21,849 nt of DNA from Sulfurimonas sp. GTDB taxonomy: Bacteria > Campylobacterota > Campylobacteria > Campylobacterales > Sulfurimonadaceae. The notes under the pieces are model-generated. The model worked only from the letters and a program-made list of their open reading frames with translations. It was not told the origin of the DNA and did not search any database. Shown piece by piece: positions 15,217 to 21,738 of the stretch. Position 1 is the stretch's first letter. Each line of letters starts with the position of its first letter. The DNA lies in NCBI GenBank assembly GCA_027066935.1, contig JAMOMX010000455.1, positions 1 to 21,849 of the forward strand, given 5' to 3'. The position numbers and the translations under genes are program-made.

Positions 15217-15234
15217 GCAATGCTTTAGATTTGC
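15217..15234. repeat. Dispersed 18-base repeat, family B, copy 1
   Basis: GCAATGCTTTAGATTTGC; its reverse complement GCAAATCTAAAGCATTGC is the best consensus of the family. Close relatives are at 15277-15294 (16/18), 15685-15702 inside the fcl remnant (16/18) and 19495-19512 after gmd's promoter region (15/18). AAAGCA-A-TGCTTT at its left edge is itself palindromic. Confidence 0.6.
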
Positions 15235-15251
15235 ATATCTTTTATGCTACA

Positions 15252-15288
15252 CTAAAGTATGGTTTCCGAATCGGAGGCGATACTTTAG
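15252..15288. repeat. Nested palindrome containing family B copy 2
   Basis: CTAAAGTAT (15252-15260) and ATACTTTAG (15280-15288) form nine-base arms around a second dyad, TCCGA-A-TCGGA (65-75 of the same line). The right arm is part of the family B repeat at 15277-15294 (GCGATACTTTAGATTTGC). The element could fold as a hairpin on either strand and lies at the end of the 42-codon ORF, so it may act as a terminator or mark a small palindromic mobile repeat. Confidence 0.5.
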
Positions 15289-15413
15289 ATTTGCAAAAAT
15301 GACTTATCTAAAATAATATTTTCCTGTTTCATGCCACTCTTCCATTCATCTTTTTCCAAGAACCGTTCTATGTTGCTTTTAACTTGCTCGATTGGGATTA
15401 TGTTATTTTGCAT
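15285..15413 (-). CDS. 42-codon ORF at the end of the fcl remnant, unknown
   Basis: ATG at 15413 overlaps the last codons of the fcl remnant and the frame runs to TAA at 15285-15287, inside a family B repeat. The product (starting MQNNIIPIEQVKSNIERFLE) looks protein-like for its first 30 residues and then degrades into repeat-derived sequence (DKSFLQI). It is probably the 5' end of a gene that once followed fcl and was cut by the repeat element. I cannot name the family. Confidence 0.3.
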   Translation of the reverse strand: MQNNIIPIEQVKSNIERFLEKDEWKSGMKQENIILDKSFLQI

Positions 15414-15796
15414 TTAAATACCACTCATAAACTCTTTTTATGCCCTCATCCAACTCTACCTTATGTCTCCATCCAAGAGAGTGAATCTTTGAAGGATCAG
15501 TGAGCTTTATCATAGTATCATCTGGTTTATCAGTGTTAAAGTAAAGCCCCCCCTTCATAGCCTACTATCTCTTTTATCATCTTGGCTAATTCTGCGATTG
15601 ATATATCTTCACCAGTACCGATGTTTATATGAGTGTTTCGGACTTCTTTTTGTGGAGCTAAAGCACCACTTCTTTCTGTTTTTTGCAAAGCTGAAGCATT
15701 GCCTTCGATATCACTAAAGTCTCTATTTTCCATAAGAAAAATGCAGGCATCTGCCATGTTATCACTATAGAAAAATTCTCTTTTTTGAATATTCAT
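15403..15796 (-). pseudogene. Truncated, frameshifted 3' copy of the GDP-L-fucose synthase gene
   Basis: The frame from 15796 gives KREFFYSDNMADACIFLMEN and NTHINIGTGEDISI, matching residues from about 209 of the intact Fcl encoded at 16569-17537. The first two thirds of the gene are absent; the copy begins right after the stop of the ORF6N gene. A run of seven G (coding strand, near 15547-15553) is one base too long: removing one restores EGGLYFNTDKPD and the frame to the natural end ...VYEWYLNAK at 15403. It also carries a 14-residue insertion (around EGNASALQKTERSGALAP) relative to the intact copy, encoded partly by a family B repeat. It cannot make an active enzyme. Confidence 0.85.
15685..15702. 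repeat. Family B repeat inserted in frame within the fcl remnant
   Basis: GCAAAGCTGAAGCATTGC matches the family consensus at 16 of 18 positions. It lies exactly where the remnant has 14 residues that the intact Fcl lacks, between RDF and QKE. The 42-base insertion preserves the reading frame, which suggests that it entered while the gene was still functional. Confidence 0.55.
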
Positions 15797-16576
15797 CTAT
15801 ATCACTCCCTTTACAATCTCTATATCAATTTTGTTAAATCCAAAAACTTTATTTCCAAGATCTTTCAAGCTTGCACCTATATGATAAGCTTCACTATCAT
15901 CTATGAGTAAAAATCTATCATGAAACTTATCTGAAGTTTGCATTATTAGATTACTATACTGCTGATTGTATCTTTCTATATCAAGCCTAAGTTGTTTGGA
16001 TATTGATTTTGTAACAATTGTAAAATTTATAGTTGCATATTTGCTAAAAAGTGTCAAAACTGTATCGTCGATATAGTTATCTATCAAAGTTACTTCTTCT
16101 TTGGCACTTTTTAATAAATCATTTATGAAGATATAAGCATCAAATATTTGACCATTGCAAAATACTCCCTGAGTTGGTTTTATATTTTTATCTTCTATGG
16201 CTTGAAATATTTTATTGAATTCTTTATCATGTTTCAAAATCTTATTTTCAACAGTATCTAATCTTTGAAAAATAGAACTATTTGAAAGTAAAAACTTTCT
16301 CATTTGAACAAAAGTTCTAATAATCTTGATACTAATATCCACTGATATTTTACTTTTTAGTACTGCACTAAATATAGATACACCTTGTTCTGTAAAAGCA
16401 TAAGGATTAACAGTAGAGTGTTTTAAGTTTTTGAACCGGTCACATTTTGTGACCAGTTCATTTTTTTCTACTTGATAAAGCTCAGCTAAATCTCTGTCTA
16501 TCATTAGAACTATTCCACGGAAAGTAAAAATCTTATTTTGTATATTGTCCCTGTTGAGTGTAGTTATATTATTCAT
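15797..16576 (-). CDS. ORF6N-domain protein with PLD-like C-terminal domain
   Basis: A 259-residue protein. The N-terminal ORF6N (KilA-N-related, DNA-binding) domain shows IQNKIFTFRGIVLMIDRDLAELY at 12-34, then PYAFTEQGVSIFSAVLKS at 58-75 and FVQMRKFL at 89-96. The C-terminal part (about 145-255) resembles phospholipase D-like domains found with ORF6N: IDNYID at 165-170, HDRFLLID at 219-226 and YHIGASLKDLGNK at 231-243. Usual ORF6N proteins have some 25-30 more residues between DLAELYQVE and KNELVTKCDRF (the AVKRNIERFP...FQLT stretch); here they are missing in frame, so function may be impaired. The start overlaps the fcl stop by eight bases and the stop abuts the fcl remnant. Role unknown; phage or mobile-element linked. 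Confidence 0.8.
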   Translation of the reverse strand: MNNITTLNRDNIQNKIFTFRGIVLMIDRDLAELYQVEKNELVTKCDRFKNLKHSTVNPYAFTEQGVSIFSAVLKSKISVDISIKIIRTFVQMRKFLLSNSSIFQRLDTVENKILKHDKEFNKIFQAIEDKNIKPTQGVFCNGQIFDAYIFINDLLKSAKEEVTLIDNYIDDTVLTLFSKYATINFTIVTKSISKQLRLDIERYNQQYSNLIMQTSDKFHDRFLLIDDSEAYHIGASLKDLGNKVFGFNKIDIEIVKGVI

Positions 16577-17537
16577 TTTTATTTACCAGATACCACTCAT
16601 AAACCATTTTTATCCCATCTTCAAGTTTAACTTTATGTCTCCATCCAAGAGAGTGAAGCTTTGAAGGAACTGTTAGTTTTACCATCGTACCATCTGGTTT
16701 ATCGGTATTAAAATAGAGCTCACCACTATATCCTATGATATCTTTTATCATGTAAGCTAACTCTTTGATAGAGATATCTTCTCCTGTACCTATATTTATA
16801 TGAGTATTTCTTATCTCTTTTTGATCATCTTTATAGGTATCTTTAAAGTCTCTATTTTCCATAATAAAAATACAAGCATCTGCCATATCATCACTGTAGA
16901 GAAATTCTCGTCTTGGTTTTCCACTTCCCCAAATCTCTACTTTTGGAGTATTATTTATCTTTGCTTCATGTATCTTTCTTATGAGTGCAGGAAGAACATG
17001 AGAGGTTTTAAGATCAAAGTTGTCATTTTCTCCATAAAGATTGGTCGGCATCACTGATATGAAGTTTGTTTCATACTGGAGATTGTAACTCTCACACATT
17101 TTGATACCTGCTATCTTTGCTATAGCGTATGGTTCATTTGTATACTCTAGTTCGTCTGTGAGTAGATACTCCTCTTTCATCGGTTGTGGACAGTTTTTTG
17201 GATAGATGCAAGTACTTCCTAAAAAAAGTAATTTTTTAACATTGTTTAGGTAACTTTGATGGATGACATTGTTTTGAATTTGGAGGTTTTCATAGATAAA
17301 CTCTGCTCTGTAGGTGTTGTTGGCTACTATGCCTCCTACTTTGGCAGCTGCTAGTATGACATACTCTGGTTTTTCATTTTGAAAAAATGTTTCTACGGCT
17401 TCTTGGTTTGTTAGGTCGAGTTCAATATGTGTTCTTGTGATGAGATTTGTATATCCTTTTTGTTGTAGGTTTTTTACTATTGCAGAGCCTACAAGCCCTC
17501 TATGCCCTGCTATGTATATCTTAGAGTTTTTATCCAT
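16569..17537 (-). CDS. fcl: GDP-L-fucose synthase
   Basis: A 322-residue extended SDR enzyme (epimerase/reductase) that turns GDP-4-keto-6-deoxymannose into GDP-L-fucose. Visible are the NADP-binding GHRGLVGSA at 11-19, GSTCIYPKNC at 107-116, the YAIAK catalytic pair (Tyr137, Lys141), MPTNLYGENDNFD at 163-175 and SGKPRREFLYSDDMADA at 206-221. The length is normal. The start overlaps the hepT-like stop by eight bases (ATGGATAA). The last codons (LVNKNE) differ from the remnant copy (LNAK) and read into the ORF6N start, which suggests that the original end was replaced when that gene arrived. Confidence 0.95.
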   Translation of the reverse strand: MDKNSKIYIAGHRGLVGSAIVKNLQQKGYTNLITRTHIELDLTNQEAVETFFQNEKPEYVILAAAKVGGIVANNTYRAEFIYENLQIQNNVIHQSYLNNVKKLLFLGSTCIYPKNCPQPMKEEYLLTDELEYTNEPYAIAKIAGIKMCESYNLQYETNFISVMPTNLYGENDNFDLKTSHVLPALIRKIHEAKINNTPKVEIWGSGKPRREFLYSDDMADACIFIMENRDFKDTYKDDQKEIRNTHINIGTGEDISIKELAYMIKDIIGYSGELYFNTDKPDGTMVKLTVPSKLHSLGWRHKVKLEDGIKMVYEWYLVNKNE

Positions 17538-17961
17538 TTGAAAACTCCTCTAATTTTATAACGACAAACTCTAAATATCTATTATCTTCCACAAATGATT
17601 CTATCAACTCAATTTTTAAATTATTTTCAATATTATTGATCATATCTACTATAATTTCTTTAAAATTTTTCAAATCATTGTTTATGATATCATAAACCTC
17701 ATCTGGCTCTATTCCAAAATATTCATGAATTATGATATTTCTAAAGTCAACTATCGTTTGAAACTTTTTATCAAGTAATCTATTTTTTATCATATGTTTA
17801 CTTGCTTCTCCAATGATCTCAAATTCTCTTATAACACTATCCCAGGACTTAAAGTCATGTAATAAATCCTGAGCATTTGAAAACTCTTTGGAAATATACT
17901 CTATTTTCAATATAGCAACATATGCATCAAAAATAAAAAGTTCTATATCTCTTTTAGACAT
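17530..17961 (-). CDS. HEPN-domain toxin, HepT-like
   Basis: A 143-residue helical protein with the HEPN RNase signature RX4HXY at residues 74-81 (RNIIIHEY), preceded by the usual LHDFKSWDSVIREFEIIGEASKHM helix. In studied MntA/HepT pairs the HEPN protein is an RNase toxin, and the Tyr of this motif is AMPylated by the MNT partner, which silences it. The motif is intact here. The gene overlaps the MNT gene upstream and fcl downstream by eight bases each, so it is embedded in the GDP-fucose operon. Residues after about 115 (NNLKIELIESF...) extend slightly beyond the shorter family members. Confidence 0.85.
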   Translation of the reverse strand: MSKRDIELFIFDAYVAILKIEYISKEFSNAQDLLHDFKSWDSVIREFEIIGEASKHMIKNRLLDKKFQTIVDFRNIIIHEYFGIEPDEVYDIINNDLKNFKEIIVDMINNIENNLKIELIESFVEDNRYLEFVVIKLEEFSNG

Positions 17962-18244
17962 ATATAAACTCCTTCTTGATTCTATTTTTTATAAATGTTT
18001 TCATACTATCAAAGTAACCCAAATCAACTTTTTTGTTTAATCTTTTTTCTATCATCTCTCTAGCATGAAGTCTATTTACAAATTTTCTCTCTTTTGCTTC
18101 AAGTATAACTATATCAATATCACTATCTTCACTAGCTTCATCCCTTGCATAACTTCCAAAAAGTGCTATCTTTTCTATACCAAATCTTTGATTTAGTTCT
18201 TGTTTTAACTCTCTTAATTGTTTCAAAAGCTCTTTTTGTGTCAT
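17954..18244 (-). CDS. Minimal nucleotidyltransferase, MntA-like antitoxin
   Basis: A 96-residue MNT-domain protein. The catalytic motif GSYARDEASEDSDIDI spans residues 30-45, with the metal-binding Asp pair at 42 and 44, and a third acidic residue likely at Asp74 (KKVDLGYF). The mechanism known for the family is transfer of AMP groups from ATP to the cognate HEPN toxin. The MNT-first order, and the eight-base overlap with the HEPN gene (ATGTCTAA), are typical of a TA pair. It lies eight bases after the gmd stop, so it would be co-transcribed with the sugar genes. Unlike the other TA modules in the window, both partners look complete. Confidence 0.87.
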   Translation of the reverse strand: MTQKELLKQLRELKQELNQRFGIEKIALFGSYARDEASEDSDIDIVILEAKERKFVNRLHAREMIEKRLNKKVDLGYFDSMKTFIKNRIKKEFIYV

Positions 18245-18252
18245 AAAATATC

Positions 18253-19371
18253 CTACTCAAAATAATTCATGATAGTATAACCACCATCTTTAAGATACTG
18301 ATCTTTTGTCATAAGCTTCAAGTCACTTGCCATCATATCGTTTACCAGTTCTTCTAACTTATACTCTCTTTTCCAACCAAGTTTTTTTTCTGCTTTACTT
18401 GGATTACCCAAAAGTAAATCAACTTCGGTTGGTCTAAAGTACTGAGGATCTACAGCAACTACTTCTTTACCTATCTCAATCTGATACTCAGAGTTTGAAC
18501 ATGATTTTACATATCCTTTTTCTTCTACACCTTCACCTCTAAACTCTAACTCTACACCAGCATAAGCAAATGACATCTTTACAAAGTCTCTAACAGTTGT
18601 AGTTATACCAGTCGCGATAACCCAATCTTCAGGCTTAGGAGCTTGAAGTATCATCCACATCATCCTGACATAATCTTTAGCATGTCCCCAGTCTCTTTTT
18701 GCATCAAGGTTTCCAAGGTACAGTTTATCTTGTAAACCCAATGCTATCTTAGAAGTTGCTCTTGTTATCTTTCTAGTTACAAATGTCTCTCCTCTTACAG
18801 GCGACTCATGGTTAAAGAGTATACCGTTACATGCAAACATGCCATAAGCTTCTCTATAGTTTACTGTTATCCAGTAAGCATACATCTTGGCTACTGCATA
18901 TGGACTTCTTGGATAAAAAGGCGTTGTTTCACTTTGAGGAGTCTCTTGTACTTTTCCATAAAGTTCACTTGTACTTGCTTGGTAGATTTTTGTCTTTTTT
19001 GTAAGCCCAAGTAGTTTTACAGCTTCAAGTATTCTAAGTGTTCCTGTGCCATCAGCATTGGCTACATACTCAGGTGTTTCAAAACTAACTGCTACATGAC
19101 TCATCGCTGCAAGGTTATATATCTCATCAGGCTGTACTTCTTGGATGATACGAGTAAGATTCATACTATCTGTCATATCTCCATAGTGAAGGATAAAGTT
19201 TCGGTTTTCTACATGAGGATCTTGATAGATATGATCTATTCTATCTGTGTTAAAAAGAGAGACTCTTCGTTTGATACCATGTACGATATATCCTTTTTTA
19301 AGAAGAAATTCTGCAAGATAAGAACCATCTTGTCCCGTGATACCTGTGATAAGTGCGACTTTTTTACTCAA
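18253..19371 (-). CDS. gmd: GDP-mannose 4,6-dehydratase
   Basis: A 372-residue SDR enzyme that makes GDP-4-keto-6-deoxy-D-mannose, the precursor of GDP-L-fucose. The NADP-binding motif GITGQDGSY is at 10-18, with RRVSLFNTDRIDHIY after it. The catalytic residues are in STSELYG (133-139) and the YAVAK pair (Tyr158, Lys162); NHESPVRGETFVTRKI and RDWGHAKDYV are family blocks. The start appears to be TTG at 19371, because no ATG lies near and AAGGAAAA stands upstream; translation then begins (M)SKKVALITG. A weaker start codon may tune the dose. Spacer 19372-19555 separates it from manC and holds a repeat cluster and AT-rich promoter-like sequence. Confidence 0.96.
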   Translation of the reverse strand: MSKKVALITGITGQDGSYLAEFLLKKGYIVHGIKRRVSLFNTDRIDHIYQDPHVENRNFILHYGDMTDSMNLTRIIQEVQPDEIYNLAAMSHVAVSFETPEYVANADGTGTLRILEAVKLLGLTKKTKIYQASTSELYGKVQETPQSETTPFYPRSPYAVAKMYAYWITVNYREAYGMFACNGILFNHESPVRGETFVTRKITRATSKIALGLQDKLYLGNLDAKRDWGHAKDYVRMMWMILQAPKPEDWVIATGITTTVRDFVKMSFAYAGVELEFRGEGVEEKGYVKSCSNSEYQIEIGKEVVAVDPQYFRPTEVDLLLGNPSKAEKKLGWKREYKLEELVNDMMASDLKLMTKDQYLKDGGYTIMNYFE

Positions 19372-19384
19372 ATGATTTTCCTTT

Positions 19385-19480
19385 TTAGCAAAATTAAATT
19401 ATTTACTACTTTATATAATTAAAGACAATATTTTATCTTTTTTTTATTTGTTTTGACTTAAATTAAAAATTTTGTATATC
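19385..19480 (-). promoter_or_regulatory. AT-rich promoter region upstream of gmd
   Basis: The spacer between manC and gmd contains, on the minus strand, long A/T tracts and TATA-like boxes (GATAAAATA, TTATATAA) of the sort used by sigma-70 promoters in AT-rich epsilon-type bacteria, which often lack a clear -35. With the palindromic repeat after manC, it may mark a new transcription start for gmd-fcl. No exact start can be set. Confidence 0.3.
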
Positions 19481-19494
19481 ATTTATGCTACAGT

Positions 19495-19512
19495 GCAACA
19501 CTAAAGTATTGC
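19495..19512. repeat. Family B repeat downstream of manC
   Basis: GCAACACTAAAGTATTGC, 15 of 18 identical to the family consensus. It is 11 bases from the family A palindrome at 19524-19541, and TTTATGCTACA just before it also precedes CTAAAGTAT at 15241-15260. The two families therefore look like parts of one larger composite element. Confidence 0.55.
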
Positions 19513-19523
19513 CTCCAGCAAAG

Positions 19524-19541
19524 ACCGTAATTTATTGCGGT
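19524..19541. repeat. 18-base palindromic repeat (family A), copy 2
   Basis: ACCGTAATTTATTGCGGT, identical to 21585-21602 and flanked there by the same GA and A bases. It starts 15 bases beyond the manC stop on the minus strand. It could form a weak hairpin but has no T run, so terminator function is doubtful. Confidence 0.55.
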
Positions 19542-19555
19542 ACCAAGTCTGAATC

Positions 19556-20920
19556 CTAAGCTCTTTTAAAATCATCCTCAATCCTAACAATATCATCTTC
19601 CCCAGTATACTCCCCAACTTGAGCCTCTATAAGCACAACAGGAATCTTCCCCTGATTTTCTAGCCTATGAACCTCTCCCATCTTGATATAAGTTGACTCA
19701 TTTGGACGGATGAGTTTGACTTCATCTCCTACCGTCACTGTCGCCGTACCACTCACAACTATCCAATGTTCATTTCGATGAAAATGTTTTTGCAAACTTA
19801 ATCTTTTTCCTGGTTTTACGATGATTCTTTTGATTTTGTAATTATCATGAGAGAGCAATACTTCATAAGTTCCCCATGGACGATGGGCCAAAGTATGGAT
19901 ATTTGTCAGTTCACTCTTTTTCTCTTTTAGTTTACTTACTACCTCTTTTACCTTTTGAGAACTTCCTTTTTTACTGATAAGCAGTGCATCGGGAGTATCT
20001 ATGATGATGAGATCTTCGATATCTATCGTTGATATCTGTTTGTCATGTGTGACTATAAGATTATTTTTAGAGTCTATACTTATGTGTTTATCGTTTTGTG
20101 TATTGCCATTTTGATCTTTTGGTAGCTCTTCATAAAGTGCATCAAAGCTTCCTAAATCACTCCAGTCGATGTCGCAAGGTATCACTTTTACCTTGTTGCT
20201 TTTTTCCATCACAGCATAGTCTATGCTATCAGATGGGATAGCACTCATAAGCTCATGTGTGATTCTTTTTTGGTTATTTGCAATCTTTTGGTTGTTTTCA
20301 TAAGCTTTTTGACAAGCATCATATATCTCTGGTGAATACTTTTTAAGCTCTTGTAAAAACAGACCCGCCTTAAAGCAAAACATCCCGCTATTCCAGTAGT
20401 AGTTACCTTTTTGGATATACTCTTTTGCAGTCTCTAAATCAGGCTTTTCTTTAAAACTTTTGACACTCTCTCCATCAGCTTCGATATACCCAAATCCCGT
20501 CTCTGGATAATTTGGTGTTATACCAAATGTCACAAGATTATCCTCTTTTGCTAATCCCTTTGCATCTTGGACTGCTTTTTGATACGCTGTTTCATTTTTG
20601 ATGAGATGATCAGATGGTGTTACCAATACTGTCTCTTCAGGTTCGATATCCATACAAGCTAAAGCGATAGCAGGAGCTGTGTTTTTGCCTATCGGTTCCA
20701 ATAAAAATGTTGACTCTTCTTCTAGTTGGTCAACTGCTAAAAAATATTGCTCTGTATTGGATACTATATAGAGTTTTTCACAAAGCTTGGTATTTCTCAT
20801 AGCTGTTAGCTGAAAAAGAGACTTATCATCAAAAAGTTTGACAAACTGTTTTGGCATGAGTGTTCGGCTGATAGGCCAGAGTCTCGTACCGCTACCGCCG
20901 CATAGGATGATATTTGTCAT
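19556..20920 (-). CDS. manC: Mannose-1-phosphate guanylyltransferase / mannose-6-phosphate isomerase
   Basis: A 454-residue bifunctional enzyme. The N-terminal nucleotidyltransferase domain begins ILCGGSGTRLWPISR (residues 5-19) and PKQFVKLF, with VTPSDHLI and FKEKP blocks; it makes GDP-mannose from GTP and mannose-1-phosphate. The C-terminal cupin domain (from about 345: HRPWGTYEVL, LSLQKHFHRNEHWIVVSGTA, NESTYIKMGEVHRLEN) is the type II phosphomannose isomerase. The start at 20920 follows AGTGAGG. It supplies gmd downstream. No phosphomannomutase (manB) is in the window, so that step must come from elsewhere. First gene of the GDP-sugar block. Confidence 0.96.
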   Translation of the reverse strand: MTNIILCGGSGTRLWPISRTLMPKQFVKLFDDKSLFQLTAMRNTKLCEKLYIVSNTEQYFLAVDQLEEESTFLLEPIGKNTAPAIALACMDIEPEETVLVTPSDHLIKNETAYQKAVQDAKGLAKEDNLVTFGITPNYPETGFGYIEADGESVKSFKEKPDLETAKEYIQKGNYYWNSGMFCFKAGLFLQELKKYSPEIYDACQKAYENNQKIANNQKRITHELMSAIPSDSIDYAVMEKSNKVKVIPCDIDWSDLGSFDALYEELPKDQNGNTQNDKHISIDSKNNLIVTHDKQISTIDIEDLIIIDTPDALLISKKGSSQKVKEVVSKLKEKKSELTNIHTLAHRPWGTYEVLLSHDNYKIKRIIVKPGKRLSLQKHFHRNEHWIVVSGTATVTVGDEVKLIRPNESTYIKMGEVHRLENQGKIPVVLIEAQVGEYTGEDDIVRIEDDFKRA

Positions 20921-20972
20921 AAAACCTCACTTATTTGATATAAATCAATATATTTGTTTATATTAGAATTTA

Positions 20973-20978
20973 ATTATA
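20973..20978 (-). promoter_or_regulatory. Possible -10 box of a manC promoter
   Basis: TATAAT on the minus strand, about 55 bases before the manC start, in a very AT-rich 146-base spacer after the toxin remnant. No convincing -35 is visible, which is common in this type of bacterium. The A/T richness makes chance matches likely. Confidence 0.3.
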
Positions 20979-21066
20979 TTATCTAAATAATATTTAATTT
21001 TTATTTAAAAGATTTGATATTTATAATGATTCTTGCTACGTGAGTATGGTTTGTATGAGATTTGGT

Positions 21067-21310
21067 TTAATATACCATATTTTTTATGATTGATTTTTTT
21101 GAAACTACAAAAGTTTTTCTGATAATTAGTTTTGAAGTTACAGGAAGTTTTCCATCTAAAAAATCATCATCACAAATCAATACTTCATCACTATGGAGTT
21201 TGTTAACTTTACTGCTAATAGGAATAGCAATAAAATCATCATAAGGTAAATTATCTTTAAAAACTAAAATAGAACTCACACAAGACAATTTCTCCCTCTT
21301 TTACTTCCAT
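21067..21310 (-). pseudogene. PemK/MazF-like toxin, frameshifted
   Basis: Starting at ATG 21310, which overlaps the antitoxin stop and follows GAGGATGAG, the frame reads MEVKEGEIVLCEFYFSF and stops at 21257. This is the normal first beta strand of PemK/MazF toxins (KxGEIVLxxF). The remainder continues in another frame, open from 21288 to 21067: ILVFKDNLPYDDFIAIPISS and KLIIRKTFVV, the rest of the barrel. About a dozen residues that usually join the two parts (the basic stretch ending RPVLV) are missing, so a small deletion that shifted the frame is the simplest reading. A product from an internal TTG (21288) would lack the start of the fold. Probably an inactive mRNase gene. Confidence 0.6.
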
Positions 21311-21510
21311 ATCTCATCCTCTTTTTCATCTTTCCAATCATCAATAAGATTGGCTGTATGATTAGAATAAGCCCTAAGATCTAAGTCTAGTTCAATATTT
21401 TTACTTTTTATCTCCTCTATTATCTTAACTTCATCACTAGGAAGGTTTTGTAGAAAATATATTACTTTATCAAAAACACTATCTTTTATCTCTAGTCTTA
21501 TACTATGCAT
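21301..21510 (-). CDS. Antitoxin of a type II TA module (partner of the broken PemK-like toxin)
   Basis: A 69-residue protein with a basic/hydrophobic start (MHSIRLEIKDSVFDKVIYFL) and a very acidic end (DDWKDEKEDEIWK), as expected of an antitoxin that binds DNA and then its toxin. The first 20 residues resemble those of the antitoxin encoded at 1497-1721. The start is ATG at 21510 with GAGGAG just upstream. Its end overlaps the toxin start by ten bases. The antitoxin frame is open while the toxin is broken. Confidence 0.65.
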   Translation of the reverse strand: MHSIRLEIKDSVFDKVIYFLQNLPSDEVKIIEEIKSKNIELDLDLRAYSNHTANLIDDWKDEKEDEIWK

Positions 21511-21584
21511 TTAGACTCCTCGATTTTTTTTCTACAATTATATTAAATTTCTATTCGTTTATATTAAAGTTGTTTGCTTTGGAG

Positions 21585-21602
21585 ACCGTAATTTATTGCG
21601 GT
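21585..21602. repeat. 18-base palindromic repeat (family A), copy 3
   Basis: ACCGTAATTTATTGCGGT, exact match to 19524-19541. It lies between the right-hand TA remnant and the transposase fragment. CCTAAG occurs 12-16 bases to its right in both copies, which supports a larger shared element. Confidence 0.55.
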
Positions 21603-21679
21603 ATATTCTGCAAAGCCTAAGTTTACCTTTGGAAAGTGTAAAAAAAATTTTAACCTGATATACTTTTTCAATCCCCTGT

Positions 21680-21685
21680 TATAAT
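21680..21685 (+). promoter_or_regulatory. Possible -10 box before the transposase fragment
   Basis: TATAAT on the plus strand, with TGATAT about 18 bases upstream as a poor -35. It is 53 bases before the ATG of the transposase fragment. It may be the promoter of the insertion sequence. Confidence 0.3.
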
Positions 21686-21738
21686 TTTACAAAGTGATGC
21701 CCACGGTAATGCAAAACTAAGCCAATGTGGGAGAGGTG

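Noticed and set aside
19096..19422. A 108-codon plus-strand frame opposite the start of gmd
   Set aside because: It covers the conserved NADP-binding region of gmd on the other strand, has no ribosome binding site and a Cys/Ile-rich random-looking product.
134..21602. CRISPR array
   Set aside because: The repeated 18-mers are few, widely scattered and palindromic, with no regular spacers and no cas genes.
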